Part shown: in pieces, positions 10,095 to 18,254 of the stretch
Position numbering within the stretch: position 1 is the stretch's first letter
Layout of the letters: every line of letters begins with the position of its first letter
Source of the DNA: Xanthomonas chitinilytica
GTDB lineage: Bacteria; Pseudomonadota; Gammaproteobacteria; Xanthomonadales; Xanthomonadaceae
NCBI RefSeq assembly: GCF_026107455.2
Contig: NZ_JAPCHY010000003.1
Coordinates: 186,001-250,000, forward strand
Reading direction: 5' to 3'
DNA: 64,000 nucleotides
Notes under the pieces: model-generated
Seen by the model: only the letters and a program-made list of their open reading frames with translations
What the model was told of the DNA's origin: nothing
The model's database searches: none
Translations under genes and position numbers: made by a program

Positions 10095-10676
10095 ATGACT
10101 TCGACCGTTACCCTGCCGTTGTTCCCCTTGCATGGCGCGCTGCTGCCCGGCGCCGCCGTGGGCCTGCGCGTGTTCGAGCGCCGCTACCTGGATCTGGTGC
10201 GCGAATGCGGCCGCCAGGGCTGCGGTTTCGGGATCTGCCTGATTCTCGATGGCGAAGAGGTGGGCGAGCCGGCCACGCCGGCGGCATGGGGCGTGGAAGC
10301 GCGGATCGAGGACTTCGACGTCGGTGCGGATGGCGTGCTGGTACTGCGCCTGCGCGGTGCGCGCCGCTTCCACGTCGAACGCACGCGGGTGCGCGACAAC
10401 GGCCTGGTGGTGGGCGACGTGCACTGGTGCGAGCCGGACAGCGACGACGAGCTGCGGCCGGAGCACGCGCTGCTGGGAACGGTGCTGGAGCGGATCCTGG
10501 AACAGGCCGGTGGCGAGTTCGCCTCGGCCGGCCCGGCACAGCTGGAGCAGGCGGCCTGGGTGGGCTGGCGCCTGGCCGAACTGCTGCCGCTGGACGAAGA
10601 GCAGCGGCTGCTGCTGCTGCAGGAGGACGATCCGCACCAGCGCCTGGAACACCTGCTGGGGTGGATGCCCGGCTGA
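10095..10676 (+). CDS. LON substrate-binding domain protein
   Basis: A 193-residue protein corresponding only to the N-terminal LON domain (PUA-like) of Lon protease, with no AAA+ or protease part. The opening TLPLFPLHGALLPGAAVGLRVFERRY is diagnostic. Stand-alone LON-domain proteins are widespread in proteobacteria and their role is not settled. The start MTSTVTLPLFPL was chosen to match the family N-terminus. It converges with the DedA/PAP2 gene, with a 34-nt gap. Confidence 0.88.
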   Translation: MTSTVTLPLFPLHGALLPGAAVGLRVFERRYLDLVRECGRQGCGFGICLILDGEEVGEPATPAAWGVEARIEDFDVGADGVLVLRLRGARRFHVERTRVRDNGLVVGDVHWCEPDSDDELRPEHALLGTVLERILEQAGGEFASAGPAQLEQAAWVGWRLAELLPLDEEQRLLLLQEDDPHQRLEHLLGWMPG

Positions 10677-10710
10677 GCGCCGGGCGCGGCCGACCGGCGC
10701 GGAGCGGAAC

Positions 10711-12720
10711 TCAGCCGGCCGGCGGCACCGGCTCGCTGCGGACCAGCAGCATCGGCATCCGCGTATCGGGATGGAGCTCGCTGCGATTGGGCAGCGGCCC
10801 CAGCGACTCCTTGACCGCATTGAGCGCAGGGTCGATGCCGCGCAGCGGTCGCCACAGTCCGAACAGGCGGAAGTGCCGCTGGTAGCGCAGGGTCTGGGCG
10901 CTGCCCAGCCACAGCGGCGCGGCCTGCGGCGCCAGCTGCGCCGGGGCCGGCCACAGCCGCAGCGCATGCAGTTCGCCCGGGGCATCGCCGGGGCGCAGCA
11001 TCAGCAGCGACTCCACGTGGGTATCCAGCGTGGCCGGCAACACCGGCACCTCGTCGGCGTCGGCGCTCACGTCCAGCATCAGCAAGGCCTGTTCCCAGCC
11101 GGCCTGCGGCTGCGCCCGCCAGCCCCGGCTTTCGAGCTGGCGCTGCAACGGCGCCAGCGGGCCGGCCACCTGCACGTCCAGCGGCCAGCGCTGGTCGTCG
11201 TCGAATTCGTTGCGGCGCGAAGGCAGGTGGCGCCAGTCCTGCTCCCACCATTGGCTGGCGTCGAGCTGCATCATCACCGGCGGCGCCGGCTCGAACTTGG
11301 CCAGCTTCAGCGGAATGTTGCGCGGCGCATACCAGAACGCGGCCAGCGCGAAGCTGCCGTAGAACAGCCATGCCACCGGCTTGACCCAGAACGAGCGGTT
11401 GAAGCGGCGGCGGTAGGCGATGCCCAGCACCAGCAGCCAGAACAGGCCGAACAGCATCCCGCCGATGACGTCGCTGAGCCAGTGCGCGCCCAGGTAGATG
11501 CGGGCGAAGCCGATGCTGGTGACGATGATGCCCGAGACCAGGTAGGGCCATACCCGCGTGCGCCCGGGCAGTTCGCGCGCGATCAGCACTGCGAAGAAGC
11601 CGAAGGTGATGGTGGCCATGGTCACCGCCACCGACGGGAAGCCGAAGCCGCTGCTGGCCGCCGGCGGCCGCACCACGTGCATGGTGGCGCCGAGCAGCTT
11701 GGTCAGGGCCAGGCCGAAGGCCAGCGCGGCCAGCCAGTGCGCGGCGGCCATCCAGCGCCGCCGCCACATCAGGTAGCCCATGCCGGCGCCGATCGCCGGC
11801 AGCAGCACCTGCCAGTCGCCCAGCGAGGCCAGTGCGGCCAGCGGGTAGTCGGCCAGCGGGTTGCGCAGCGCCAGCATCGCCTCGTGCACCGCCAGGTCCA
11901 GGCGCAGCGGCTCGCCATGGGCCATCACTGCCATCAGCAGCGCGAACCAGCCCCAGCCCAGCAGCAGCAACATCGCCGCCAGCATCGCCAGCGGCACCGA
12001 TTCGCGCCGCTGCGGGTCGAACACCGCCACCGAGTAGCGGCCCAGCAGCGGATGCCGCTGCGACCAGCCCAGCAGCCGCGCCAGCCAGATGTCGATGCGC
12101 GCGGCCGACCAGCGGTAGCCGTACAGCACCAGGGCCCATACCAGGCCCAGGATCACGCCCAGCAGCGCCACCACCACGAACAGGCGCCCGGCCACCGCGG
12201 CCACCGCGTCGTAGGCCTGGCCCAGCATCCAGCCGGGCAGCAGGAACAGCACCGCCCACGACAGGCAGGCCGCGCCGCTGGCCTGGGCGTAGCGATGCAG
12301 CGGCATGTGCGCCATGCCGGCGATGGCCGGCACGAACGGGCGGATGGCGCCGACGTAGCGCGCCACCAGGATGCTCTTGAAGGCGTTGCGGCGGAACATC
12401 GTCTCGCCGCGGTCCAGCAGCTGCGGGTAGCGGCTGAACGGCCATACCCCGCGCAGGCGGTTGCCCCAGCGGCGCCCGACCCAGTAGCTCAGGCCGTCGC
12501 CGACGAAGGCGCCGAGCGCCGCGCAGGCCACCGCGTAGGGACCGGAGATCTGGTCGAGCCCGATCAGCACGCCCACCGCGATCATCAGCGGCAGCGCCGG
12601 CACGATGGCGCCGAGCACGATGACCGCATCGCAGAAGGCGATGGCGAAGATGACCGCGCCGGCGAGCACGGGATGAGCGGCGATCCACGCGAGCGTGGCG
12701 TCGATCCAGGATGAATTCAT
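10711..12720 (-). CDS. DedA / PAP2-like / LssY-C fusion membrane protein
   Basis: A 669-residue protein with three parts. Residues 20-200 are a DedA (SNARE-associated) domain with RYVGAIRPFVPAIAG. Residues 250-440 are a PAP2-type phosphatase membrane domain. Residues 480-669 are an LssY-C soluble domain. DedA proteins are linked to undecaprenyl-phosphate and lipid flipping, and PAP2 enzymes dephosphorylate lipid pyrophosphates, so an envelope-lipid role is likely. PAP2 motif 1 (K341...RP351-352) and motif 3 (R407...H413...D417) are kept, but motif 2 reads FPSVAV (361-366) in place of PSGH, so the catalytic His is missing. The ATG directly follows a TATAAT box, suggesting a leaderless mRNA. 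Confidence 0.88.
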   Translation of the reverse strand: MNSSWIDATLAWIAAHPVLAGAVIFAIAFCDAVIVLGAIVPALPLMIAVGVLIGLDQISGPYAVACAALGAFVGDGLSYWVGRRWGNRLRGVWPFSRYPQLLDRGETMFRRNAFKSILVARYVGAIRPFVPAIAGMAHMPLHRYAQASGAACLSWAVLFLLPGWMLGQAYDAVAAVAGRLFVVVALLGVILGLVWALVLYGYRWSAARIDIWLARLLGWSQRHPLLGRYSVAVFDPQRRESVPLAMLAAMLLLLGWGWFALLMAVMAHGEPLRLDLAVHEAMLALRNPLADYPLAALASLGDWQVLLPAIGAGMGYLMWRRRWMAAAHWLAALAFGLALTKLLGATMHVVRPPAASSGFGFPSVAVTMATITFGFFAVLIARELPGRTRVWPYLVSGIIVTSIGFARIYLGAHWLSDVIGGMLFGLFWLLVLGIAYRRRFNRSFWVKPVAWLFYGSFALAAFWYAPRNIPLKLAKFEPAPPVMMQLDASQWWEQDWRHLPSRRNEFDDDQRWPLDVQVAGPLAPLQRQLESRGWRAQPQAGWEQALLMLDVSADADEVPVLPATLDTHVESLLMLRPGDAPGELHALRLWPAPAQLAPQAAPLWLGSAQTLRYQRHFRLFGLWRPLRGIDPALNAVKESLGPLPNRSELHPDTRMPMLLVRSEPVPPAG

Positions 12721-12726
12721 CGGCGG

Positions 12727-12732
12727 ATTATA
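12727..12732 (-). promoter_or_regulatory. TATAAT box 6 nt before the DedA-fusion ATG (leaderless start)
   Basis: A consensus -10 on the minus strand ends 6 nt upstream of the ATG at 12720, so transcription would begin at or next to the A of ATG. There is no Shine-Dalgarno in between. A -35 is not obvious. Confidence 0.6.
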
Positions 12733-12847
12733 GAGGGCGGAAAGTGCGCGATCGGCTATCGGGCAACGATCACCGGCGATGCCGGCGCAGTTGCGGTTCA
12801 GCGGCCGGCCCGGCGGCGCACGCCGGGATCGCGCCTAGAATGATGCG

Positions 12848-13510
12848 ATGGAAGATACCCGCGATACCGGCAGCCAAGCGCTCAAGTCCGACAGTTTCGG
12901 CCGCATCCTGCTGGTGCAGCAGGCGGACGGCCGCTTCGTGCGGCGCGATCTCACCGCCACCCCGTGGTGGCTGCGGCTGCCGGCGTGGTGGCTGGCGCGG
13001 CGCGAGGCGCGCGCGCTGCGCCAGCTCGACGGCATGCCGGCCACCCCGCGGCTGCTGCGCTGGGACGGGCGCTGGCTGGACCGCAGCTTCATGGCCGGCG
13101 ATGCCATGTACCAGCGCCCGCCGCGCGGCGACCTGGCCTATTTCCGTGCCGCGCGGCGGCTGCTGCAGCAGGTGCACCGGCGCGGCATCGCCCACAACGA
13201 CCTGGCCAAGGAAGCCAACTGGCTGGTGCTGGAGAATGGCCGCCCGGCATTGATCGACTTCCAGCTGGCGGTGCGCGGCGATCCGCGCTCGCGCTGGATG
13301 CGGCTGCTGGCGCGCGAGGACCTGCGCCATCTGCTCAAGCACAAGCGCACGTACTGCCCGCAGGCGCTGACGCCGGTGGAAAAGCGCCTGCTCAAGCGGC
13401 ACTCGTGGGTGCGCGACCTCTGGTTCCGCACCGGCAAGCCGGTCTACCGCTTCGTCACCCGCCGCATCCTGCACTGGGAAGACAACGAGGGGCAGGGCCC
13501 CAAGGCGTGA
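12848..13510 (+). CDS. small RIO/LPS-kinase-like protein kinase
   Basis: A 220-residue protein. HRRGIAHNDLAKEANWLV contains a catalytic-loop HND (residues 116-118), and ALIDFQLA (137-139) is the DFG-like metal-binding element with Q in place of G. The size and the short N-lobe fit RIO1/Kdo-kinase-like ATP-dependent phosphotransferases of envelope or unknown substrates. The substrate is not known. It is divergent from the DedA fusion with a 127-nt gap. It is followed by two strong hairpins and a REP pair. Confidence 0.78.
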   Translation: MEDTRDTGSQALKSDSFGRILLVQQADGRFVRRDLTATPWWLRLPAWWLARREARALRQLDGMPATPRLLRWDGRWLDRSFMAGDAMYQRPPRGDLAYFRAARRLLQQVHRRGIAHNDLAKEANWLVLENGRPALIDFQLAVRGDPRSRWMRLLAREDLRHLLKHKRTYCPQALTPVEKRLLKRHSWVRDLWFRTGKPVYRFVTRRILHWEDNEGQGPKA

Positions 13511-13533
13511 CACGGCCCGCACAGCGGGCCGTG
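13511..13533 (+). terminator. hairpin after the kinase gene
   Basis: CACGGCCCGC and GCGGGCCGTG pair perfectly around ACA, beginning at the base after the stop codon. Confidence 0.55.
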
Positions 13534-13535
13534 CC

Positions 13536-13564
13536 CCCAAGGTTTTGCGGAGCAAAACCTTGGG
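13536..13564. terminator. second strong hairpin, possible bidirectional terminator
   Basis: CCCAAGGTTTTGC (13536-13548) and GCAAAACCTTGGG (13552-13564) form a perfect 13-bp stem with a GGA loop. A third small hairpin, CGCGCC-TTC-GGCGCG, follows at 13591-13605. Confidence 0.5.
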
Positions 13565-13628
13565 CCCCGACTTCTGCCTTGCCTATCCCCCGCGCCTTCG
13601 GCGCGCCCCCAGAGGCTGGGGCGGGGGT

Positions 13629-13697
13629 GTAGGAGCGACGTGAGTCGCGACCGGGCATTGCCGGGAAACCCCCGGTCGCGACTCACGTCGCTCCTAC
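13629..13697. repeat. REP inverted pair (locus C)
   Basis: Arms 13629-13651 and 13675-13697 are exact inverted copies of the REP core with the GACGTGAGTC variant. The right arm ends 45 nt before the SDR start codon, so the element lies in that gene's 5' region. Confidence 0.88.
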
Positions 13698-13741
13698 GAG
13701 GCGTTACCCTTCCATTCCCTGTCGCCACACTTTCCATTCCC

Positions 13742-14557
13742 ATGTCCCTGACCGGCAAGACCCTGTTCATCACCGGCGCCTCGCGCGGCATCGGCCTGGC
13801 CATCGCCCTGCGCGCGGCGCGCGACGGCGCCAACGTGGCGATCGCCGCCAAGTCGGCGGTGCCCAATCCCAAGCTGGCCGGCACCATCCACAGCGCGGCC
13901 GAGGCGGTGAACGCAGCCGGCGGCCGCGGGCTGGCGCTGAAGTGCGACATCCGCGACGAGGACCAGGTCCGCGCCGCGGTGGCGGCCACCGTCGATGCCT
14001 TCGGCGGCATCGACATCCTGGTCAACAACGCCAGCGCGATCTGGCTGCGCGGCACGTTGGATACGCCGATGAAACGTTTCGACCTGATGCAGCAGGTCAA
14101 TTCGCGCGGCAGTTTCCTGTGCGCGCAGGCCTGCCTGCCCTACCTGCTGCAGGCGCCGAACCCGCACATCCTGACCCTTGCGCCGCCGCCCTCGCTGGAC
14201 CCGAAGTGGTGGGGGCCGCACACCGGCTACACCCTGGCCAAGATGGGCATGAGCCTGGTCACGCTGGGGCTGGCCGCCGAGTTCGGCCCGCAGGGCGTGG
14301 CGGTCAACGCGCTGTGGCCGCGCACGGTGATCGCCACCGACGCGATCAACATGATCCCCGGCGTGGACGCGGCCGGCTGCCGCAAGCCGGAGATCCTGGC
14401 CGACGCCGCGCATGCGGTGCTGGTGCGGCCGGCGGCTGGATTCAGCGGCCAGTTCCTGCTCGACGACGAGGTGCTGGCGCAGGCCGGCGTCACCGACCTG
14501 TCCGGCTATGCGGTGGACCCGACGCAGCCGCTGCTGCCGGACCTGTTCCTCGACTGA
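13742..14557 (+). CDS. HSDL2-like short-chain dehydrogenase/reductase
   Basis: A 271-residue SDR. It has TGASRGIG at residues 11-18 for NAD(P) binding, NNAS at 95-98, and Y163xxxK167. At the usual catalytic Ser position it has LAPPPS (146-151), as in the HSDL2 subgroup, whose substrates are thought to be lipid or fatty-acid derivatives. No sterol-carrier domain follows. The start MSLTGKTLFITGASRG is the canonical family start. It lies just after the REP pair and 98 nt before argD on the same strand. Confidence 0.87.
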   Translation: MSLTGKTLFITGASRGIGLAIALRAARDGANVAIAAKSAVPNPKLAGTIHSAAEAVNAAGGRGLALKCDIRDEDQVRAAVAATVDAFGGIDILVNNASAIWLRGTLDTPMKRFDLMQQVNSRGSFLCAQACLPYLLQAPNPHILTLAPPPSLDPKWWGPHTGYTLAKMGMSLVTLGLAAEFGPQGVAVNALWPRTVIATDAINMIPGVDAAGCRKPEILADAAHAVLVRPAAGFSGQFLLDDEVLAQAGVTDLSGYAVDPTQPLLPDLFLD

Positions 14558-14655
14558 GGGCGCGCCCGCGGCCCGCCATGATCCCGCGCCGGCCGCCGCT
14601 GCCGCCGGCGCGGCGAATGCGCGAGAATGCGCCTTTCTTCCTCTGCGATGCCGCC

Positions 14656-15879
14656 ATGACCGCTGCCGATCCCTTGCTGTCACTTTCCCACTACTACCTG
14701 CCGGTCTACCGCCCGCGCCAGCTGGTGCTGGAACGCGGCCAGGGCGCGCGCGTGTGGGACATCGAGGGGCGCGAGTTCATCGATCTTTCCGCCGGCATCG
14801 CGGTGTGCGGGCTGGGCCACAACGACCCCGACCTGAAGGCGGCGCTGGTCGAGCAGGCCGGCAAGCTGTGGCACACCAGCAACGTGTTCTACAGCGAGCC
14901 GCCGCTGCGCCTGGCCGAGGAGCTGGTCACCGCCTCGCGTTTCGCCGAGCGCGTGTTCCTGTGCAACTCCGGCGCCGAGGCCAACGAGGTGGCGATCAAG
15001 CTGGTGCGCAAATGGGCGGCCTCGCAGGGGCGCGGCCCCGACAAGCGGGTGATCGTGACCTTCCGCGGCAGCTTCCACGGCCGCACCCTGGCGGCGGTGA
15101 CGGCCACCGCCCAGCCCAAGTACCAGGAAGGCTACGAACCGCTGCCCGGCGGCTTCCGCTACGTCGACTACAACGACGAGGTGCAGCTGGAAACGGCGAT
15201 GGCCGCCGGCGACGTGGCCGCGGTGATGCTCGAGCCGGTGCAGGGCGAGGGCGGCGTGACCCCGGCCAAGCCCGGTTTCCTCAAGCGCATCCGCGAGCTG
15301 TGCGACCACCACGGCGCGCTGCTGGTGCTGGACGAGATCCAGGCCGGCATGGGCCGCACCGGTACCCTGTTCGCGTTCTGGCAGGACGACGTGACCCCGG
15401 ACATCGTCACCCTGGCCAAGGCGCTGGGCGGCGGTTTCCCGATCGGCGCGATGCTGGCCGGGCCCAAGGTCGCCGGAACGATGCAGTTCGGCGCGCACGG
15501 CACCACCTTCGGCGGCAACCCGCTGGCGGCCGCGGTGGCGCGGGTGTCGCTGCGCAAGCTGTCCTCGCCGCAGGTGGCCGCCAACGTCACCCGCCAGGCG
15601 CAGGCGCTGCGCGACGGCCTGGCGAAGATCAACGACGAGTTCCACGTGTTCTCGCAGGTGCGCGGCCGCGGCCTGATGCTGGGCGCGGTGCTGCACAAGG
15701 ACTACGCCGGGCAGGCGGCGGCCATCCTCGACCTGGCGGCCGAGCACGGCCTGCTGACCCTGCAGGCCGGCCCGGACGTGCTGCGCTTCGTGCCGGCGCT
15801 GAACATCAGCGACGAGGAAGTGGCCGAAGGGCTGAAGCGGCTGCGCGCGGCGATCGCCGCGTTCGTCGCCGCGCACTGA
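14656..15879 (+). CDS. argD: acetylornithine (or related) aminotransferase, PLP-dependent
   Basis: A 407-residue class III aminotransferase that converts N-acetylglutamate semialdehyde to N-acetylornithine in arginine synthesis. It may also work in the DAP pathway. It has NSGAEANE at residues 104-111, DEIQAGMGRTG around 226-236 and the PLP lysine K255 in TLAKALGGG. ArgD is the closest family, though paralogues acting on GABA or succinylornithine share these motifs. The HIT gene follows immediately (3-nt gap), suggesting co-transcription. Confidence 0.85.
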   Translation: MTAADPLLSLSHYYLPVYRPRQLVLERGQGARVWDIEGREFIDLSAGIAVCGLGHNDPDLKAALVEQAGKLWHTSNVFYSEPPLRLAEELVTASRFAERVFLCNSGAEANEVAIKLVRKWAASQGRGPDKRVIVTFRGSFHGRTLAAVTATAQPKYQEGYEPLPGGFRYVDYNDEVQLETAMAAGDVAAVMLEPVQGEGGVTPAKPGFLKRIRELCDHHGALLVLDEIQAGMGRTGTLFAFWQDDVTPDIVTLAKALGGGFPIGAMLAGPKVAGTMQFGAHGTTFGGNPLAAAVARVSLRKLSSPQVAANVTRQAQALRDGLAKINDEFHVFSQVRGRGLMLGAVLHKDYAGQAAAILDLAAEHGLLTLQAGPDVLRFVPALNISDEEVAEGLKRLRAAIAAFVAAH

Positions 15880-15882
15880 GTG

Positions 15883-16332
15883 ATGGACGGCTGCGTCTTC
15901 TGCGCCATCGTGGCGGGCCGGGTGCCGGCCAGCGTGGTGTGGGAAGACCCGCTGGCCGTGGCCTTCATGGACCTGCGCCAGGCGGTGCCGGGGCACGTGC
16001 TGGTGGTGCCGCGCCGGCATGCCGCGACCCTGTACGACCTGGACGAGGACGCCGCCGCGCACACGATGCGCATCGCCCATCGCGTGGCCTCGGCGCTGCG
16101 CACCGCGCATGCCCCGGAAGGGCTCAACCTGTGGCAGTCCAACGGCGAGGCCGGCGGCCAGGAAGTGCCGCACTTCCACCTGCACGTGCATCCGCGCCGG
16201 CCGGGCGATGGCGTGCTGGCGCTGTACCGGGACGGATTGCCGGAGCCCGCGGCACGCAGCCGGCTCGACACCATCGCCGCCCGGTTGCGCGCGGCACTGG
16301 CCGGATCGCTGCCGGCTCAGGCCAGCCGGTAA
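15883..16332 (+). CDS. HIT family nucleotide-binding protein
   Basis: A 149-residue histidine-triad protein, a nucleotidyl hydrolase or transferase on substrates such as AMP-amidates or Ap4A. The triad HFHLHVH is at residues 97-103, and FCAIVAGRVPA at the N-terminus is typical of HinT-like proteins. It starts 3 nt after the argD stop (ATG 15883; an in-frame GTG at 15880 is possible). Its 3' end overlaps the convergent HAD gene by 16 bp. Confidence 0.92.
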   Translation: MDGCVFCAIVAGRVPASVVWEDPLAVAFMDLRQAVPGHVLVVPRRHAATLYDLDEDAAAHTMRIAHRVASALRTAHAPEGLNLWQSNGEAGGQEVPHFHLHVHPRRPGDGVLALYRDGLPEPAARSRLDTIAARLRAALAGSLPAQASR

Positions 16333-16934
16333 CGCTTCAGCACCTTGCGCAGCGAAGGCGCGTCCTTCGCGGTTTCGGCCTGCAGGCCGGCCGCGCGGGC
16401 GCCGCGCACGTTGGCGAACAGGTCGTCGACGAACAGCGTCCGGCCGGGAGCGGTGTCGAAGTGCGCCAGCGCACGGGCGAAGGCCTCGGCCGTGGGCTTG
16501 CGCGCCCCCAGCATTCCGCTGCACAGCACGCGTCCGTGCAGCAGCGGGAACAGTTCCGGCACGATCCGCGGCATCGCCTCGGCCATCAACGCGCCGTTGT
16601 TGCTCAGGATGCCGACCGGCATCCGTTGCGCCATCCGCCGCACCAGCTCCACCACCGGCGGCTGCGCGCGGCAGGAGGCCACGCGCGCGGCGATCCAGGT
16701 CTCGGCATCGAGCCGGCAATGCAGCGCCTGCCCGATCCGGTCCAGGTAGTCGCCGGTGTCGATCAGTCCGCTGTCGTAGGCCGTTTCCAGGCCGGAGGCG
16801 AAGACCGCCTGCGCCACCTGCTGCGGGTCGGCGTCGCAGCTGCGCGCCAGATGCGCGATCCGCACCGGGTGCGAGTAGCCGGCCAGCAGGCCGTCGAAAT
16901 CGAGCAGCAGCAGACGGGGCGGGAGGGCATGCAT
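16317..16934 (-). CDS. HAD-superfamily (IA) hydrolase
   Basis: A 205-residue phosphatase-like protein. Motif I is LLDFDGLL, motif II SNNG, motif III carries Lys in GARKPTAEAF and motif IV is FVDDLFANV, all in order. The nucleophile and acid aspartates are present, so it should be active. The substrate is unknown; many IA members are sugar- or glycolate-phosphate phosphatases. The ATG lies 2 nt after the stop of the DUF1801 gene, so the two are probably translated together. Confidence 0.88.
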   Translation of the reverse strand: MHALPPRLLLLDFDGLLAGYSHPVRIAHLARSCDADPQQVAQAVFASGLETAYDSGLIDTGDYLDRIGQALHCRLDAETWIAARVASCRAQPPVVELVRRMAQRMPVGILSNNGALMAEAMPRIVPELFPLLHGRVLCSGMLGARKPTAEAFARALAHFDTAPGRTLFVDDLFANVRGARAAGLQAETAKDAPSLRKVLKRYRLA

Positions 16935-16936
16935 GG

Positions 16937-17353
16937 TCAGCCGGGCCGCCCGCCCGGGACGTGGGCCAGCCATTGGCCGACGATGGCCTGGATTTCCGCG
17001 CGCCTGGCGGAAACCGGGCCGGCGTCGGCGAAATCGATGCAGGCGCGGTCGGGAGCGAGCCAGCTGAGCAGGCCGCCGGGGTCCTGGATGGCCTGCCTGG
17101 GCAGGGCGTGCTTGCTGGTGCCCAGATGCAGGATGAGTTGCAGGGTGGGCGCCTTCCCGAACAACCGCATCGTCGCGAAATGCTCCGACGTGAAGAAGCT
17201 GGGGGCGTTCCACTTGATCGACTCGCCGATGGATGCGTCCACCCCGAGGATGATCGCCCTCAGTTCGCGGATCTCGGCCAGCCGCGGGTGCTCGAGCGCT
17301 GCCAGGAAATCCTCGACCGGAACGGGGGCGGAAGCGGCTTTGCGGGCGGGCAT
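16937..17353 (-). CDS. DUF1801 domain protein
   Basis: A 138-residue soluble protein of the DUF1801/YdhG-like fold, seen in EIRELRAIILGVDASIGESIKWNAPSFF and the following beta-rich part. The function is unknown. It lies at the left end of the run of small minus-strand genes with attC-like spacers and may be the last cassette of that array, but the gap to the next gene (17354-17413) shows no clear attC-like stem-loop. Confidence 0.82.
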   Translation of the reverse strand: MPARKAASAPVPVEDFLAALEHPRLAEIRELRAIILGVDASIGESIKWNAPSFFTSEHFATMRLFGKAPTLQLILHLGTSKHALPRQAIQDPGGLLSWLAPDRACIDFADAGPVSARRAEIQAIVGQWLAHVPGGRPG

Positions 17354-17413
17354 GGGACGTTCCTCCGGCGGGCTGCCGACGATGCGATCATGTCGCGTCG
17401 AAGCCGGGCGTGG

Positions 17414-17764
17414 CTACTCGTGCTGCAGGATGTTGACGAGCCTGCCCAGCGGGTCCCTCACGTAGAACCGCCTGACCCCCCACGGTTCGCTGGCCGGGCC
17501 GTATTCCAGCGGCAGTTTGGCGTCCCGGACCCGGCGCAGGGCCTCGGAAAGATCGTCGACCTCGATCGAAAGATCGGGCACCGGCGTATCGGAGCCGCCC
17601 TGGCTGGCGAAGCTGACCTGGACGGCCATCGTGGCGGTGCCGGCGTAGCTGCGGATCCAGCCGTGGTCCATGGCAAGTTCCAGCCCAAGGATGTTCCGGT
17701 AGAAGTCGTCCGCCCGGGAAGGTTCCGGTGCCGGGATGTTGGCGACGATGCGTTTGACCTTCAT
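17414..17764 (-). CDS. VOC/glyoxalase-fold protein (cassette-like)
   Basis: A 116-residue vicinal-oxygen-chelate fold protein (KVKRIVANIPAPEPSRADDFYRNILGLEL; WGVRRFYVRDPLGRLVNILQHE). Members bind metals, antibiotics or small electrophiles. No diagnostic substrate residues are visible. CGGAGGGCTC precedes the ATG. It is one of two VOC genes in the cassette-like array; both are small and separate, as in integron cassettes. The gap to the upstream gene is only 46 nt with no clear attC. Confidence 0.85.
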   Translation of the reverse strand: MKVKRIVANIPAPEPSRADDFYRNILGLELAMDHGWIRSYAGTATMAVQVSFASQGGSDTPVPDLSIEVDDLSEALRRVRDAKLPLEYGPASEPWGVRRFYVRDPLGRLVNILQHE

Positions 17765-17810
17765 GAGCCCTCCGGGCGTGTGGTGTGCGTGTTCCGGCAT
17801 CCGGGGCGTG

Positions 17811-18185
17811 TCAGGCGCCTTGCCCGTACCGGGCCAGGGCCAGGAGAACCAGCGCCGCGGCGGCGGGGAAGGTCTGCACGAAGAGGATCTTCCGGTTCGC
17901 GGTGGCGGCGCCATAGATGCCGGCAATGGCGACGCAGGCGAGGAAGAACGCCTTGAACTCGGTGCCGTCGCTGCCCTTGATCAGGCCGTAGCAGAGCCCC
18001 GCTGCCAGGAATCCGTTGTAGAGGCCCTGGTTGGCCGCAAGGACCCGGGTCTGCTGCGCGAACTCCCGGGACAGCCCGAACGCCCGCATCCCGGCCGGCT
18101 TCGTCCACAGCGCCGCCTCGAGGACGAAGATGTAGACGTGTATCAGCGCGACCAGGCCGGTGACGATATCTGCGGCGAGTTGCAT
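17811..18185 (-). CDS. DUF1304 membrane protein (cassette-like)
   Basis: A 124-residue protein with four predicted membrane helices and the DUF1304 pattern: ALIHVYIFVLEAALW near the N-terminus, QGLYNGFLAAGLCYG in the middle and a C-terminal AALVLLALARYG. The function is unknown. DUF1304 proteins occur often as free-standing small genes and in integron cassettes. The upstream gap (18186-18254) contains a clear attC-like stem-loop. Confidence 0.86.
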   Translation of the reverse strand: MQLAADIVTGLVALIHVYIFVLEAALWTKPAGMRAFGLSREFAQQTRVLAANQGLYNGFLAAGLCYGLIKGSDGTEFKAFFLACVAIAGIYGAATANRKILFVQTFPAAAALVLLALARYGQGA

Positions 18186-18199
18186 GGAGTTCTCCAGAA

Positions 18200-18252
18200 G
18201 GCGTTGTTGCCGGGGTGGGCCGATCCGCGAAACGGCATCGGCTTGAACGAAG
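18200..18252 (-). repeat. attC-like site a (DUF2007 to DUF1304 gap)
   Basis: On the minus strand, 3 nt after the DUF2007 stop, CTTCGTTCAAGCCGATGCCG is followed by TTTCGCGGATCGG. This matches the central part of class-1-type attC sites (TTCAAGCCGA...CTTCGC...CGG). The outer GTTRRRY box is not clear. Confidence 0.62.
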
Positions 18253-18254
18253 CG

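Noticed and set aside
9000..12700. Several other very long open frames overlapping mpl and the DedA fusion
   Set aside because: Same reason: they are out-of-frame readings of real genes with biased composition and no homology that I recognise.
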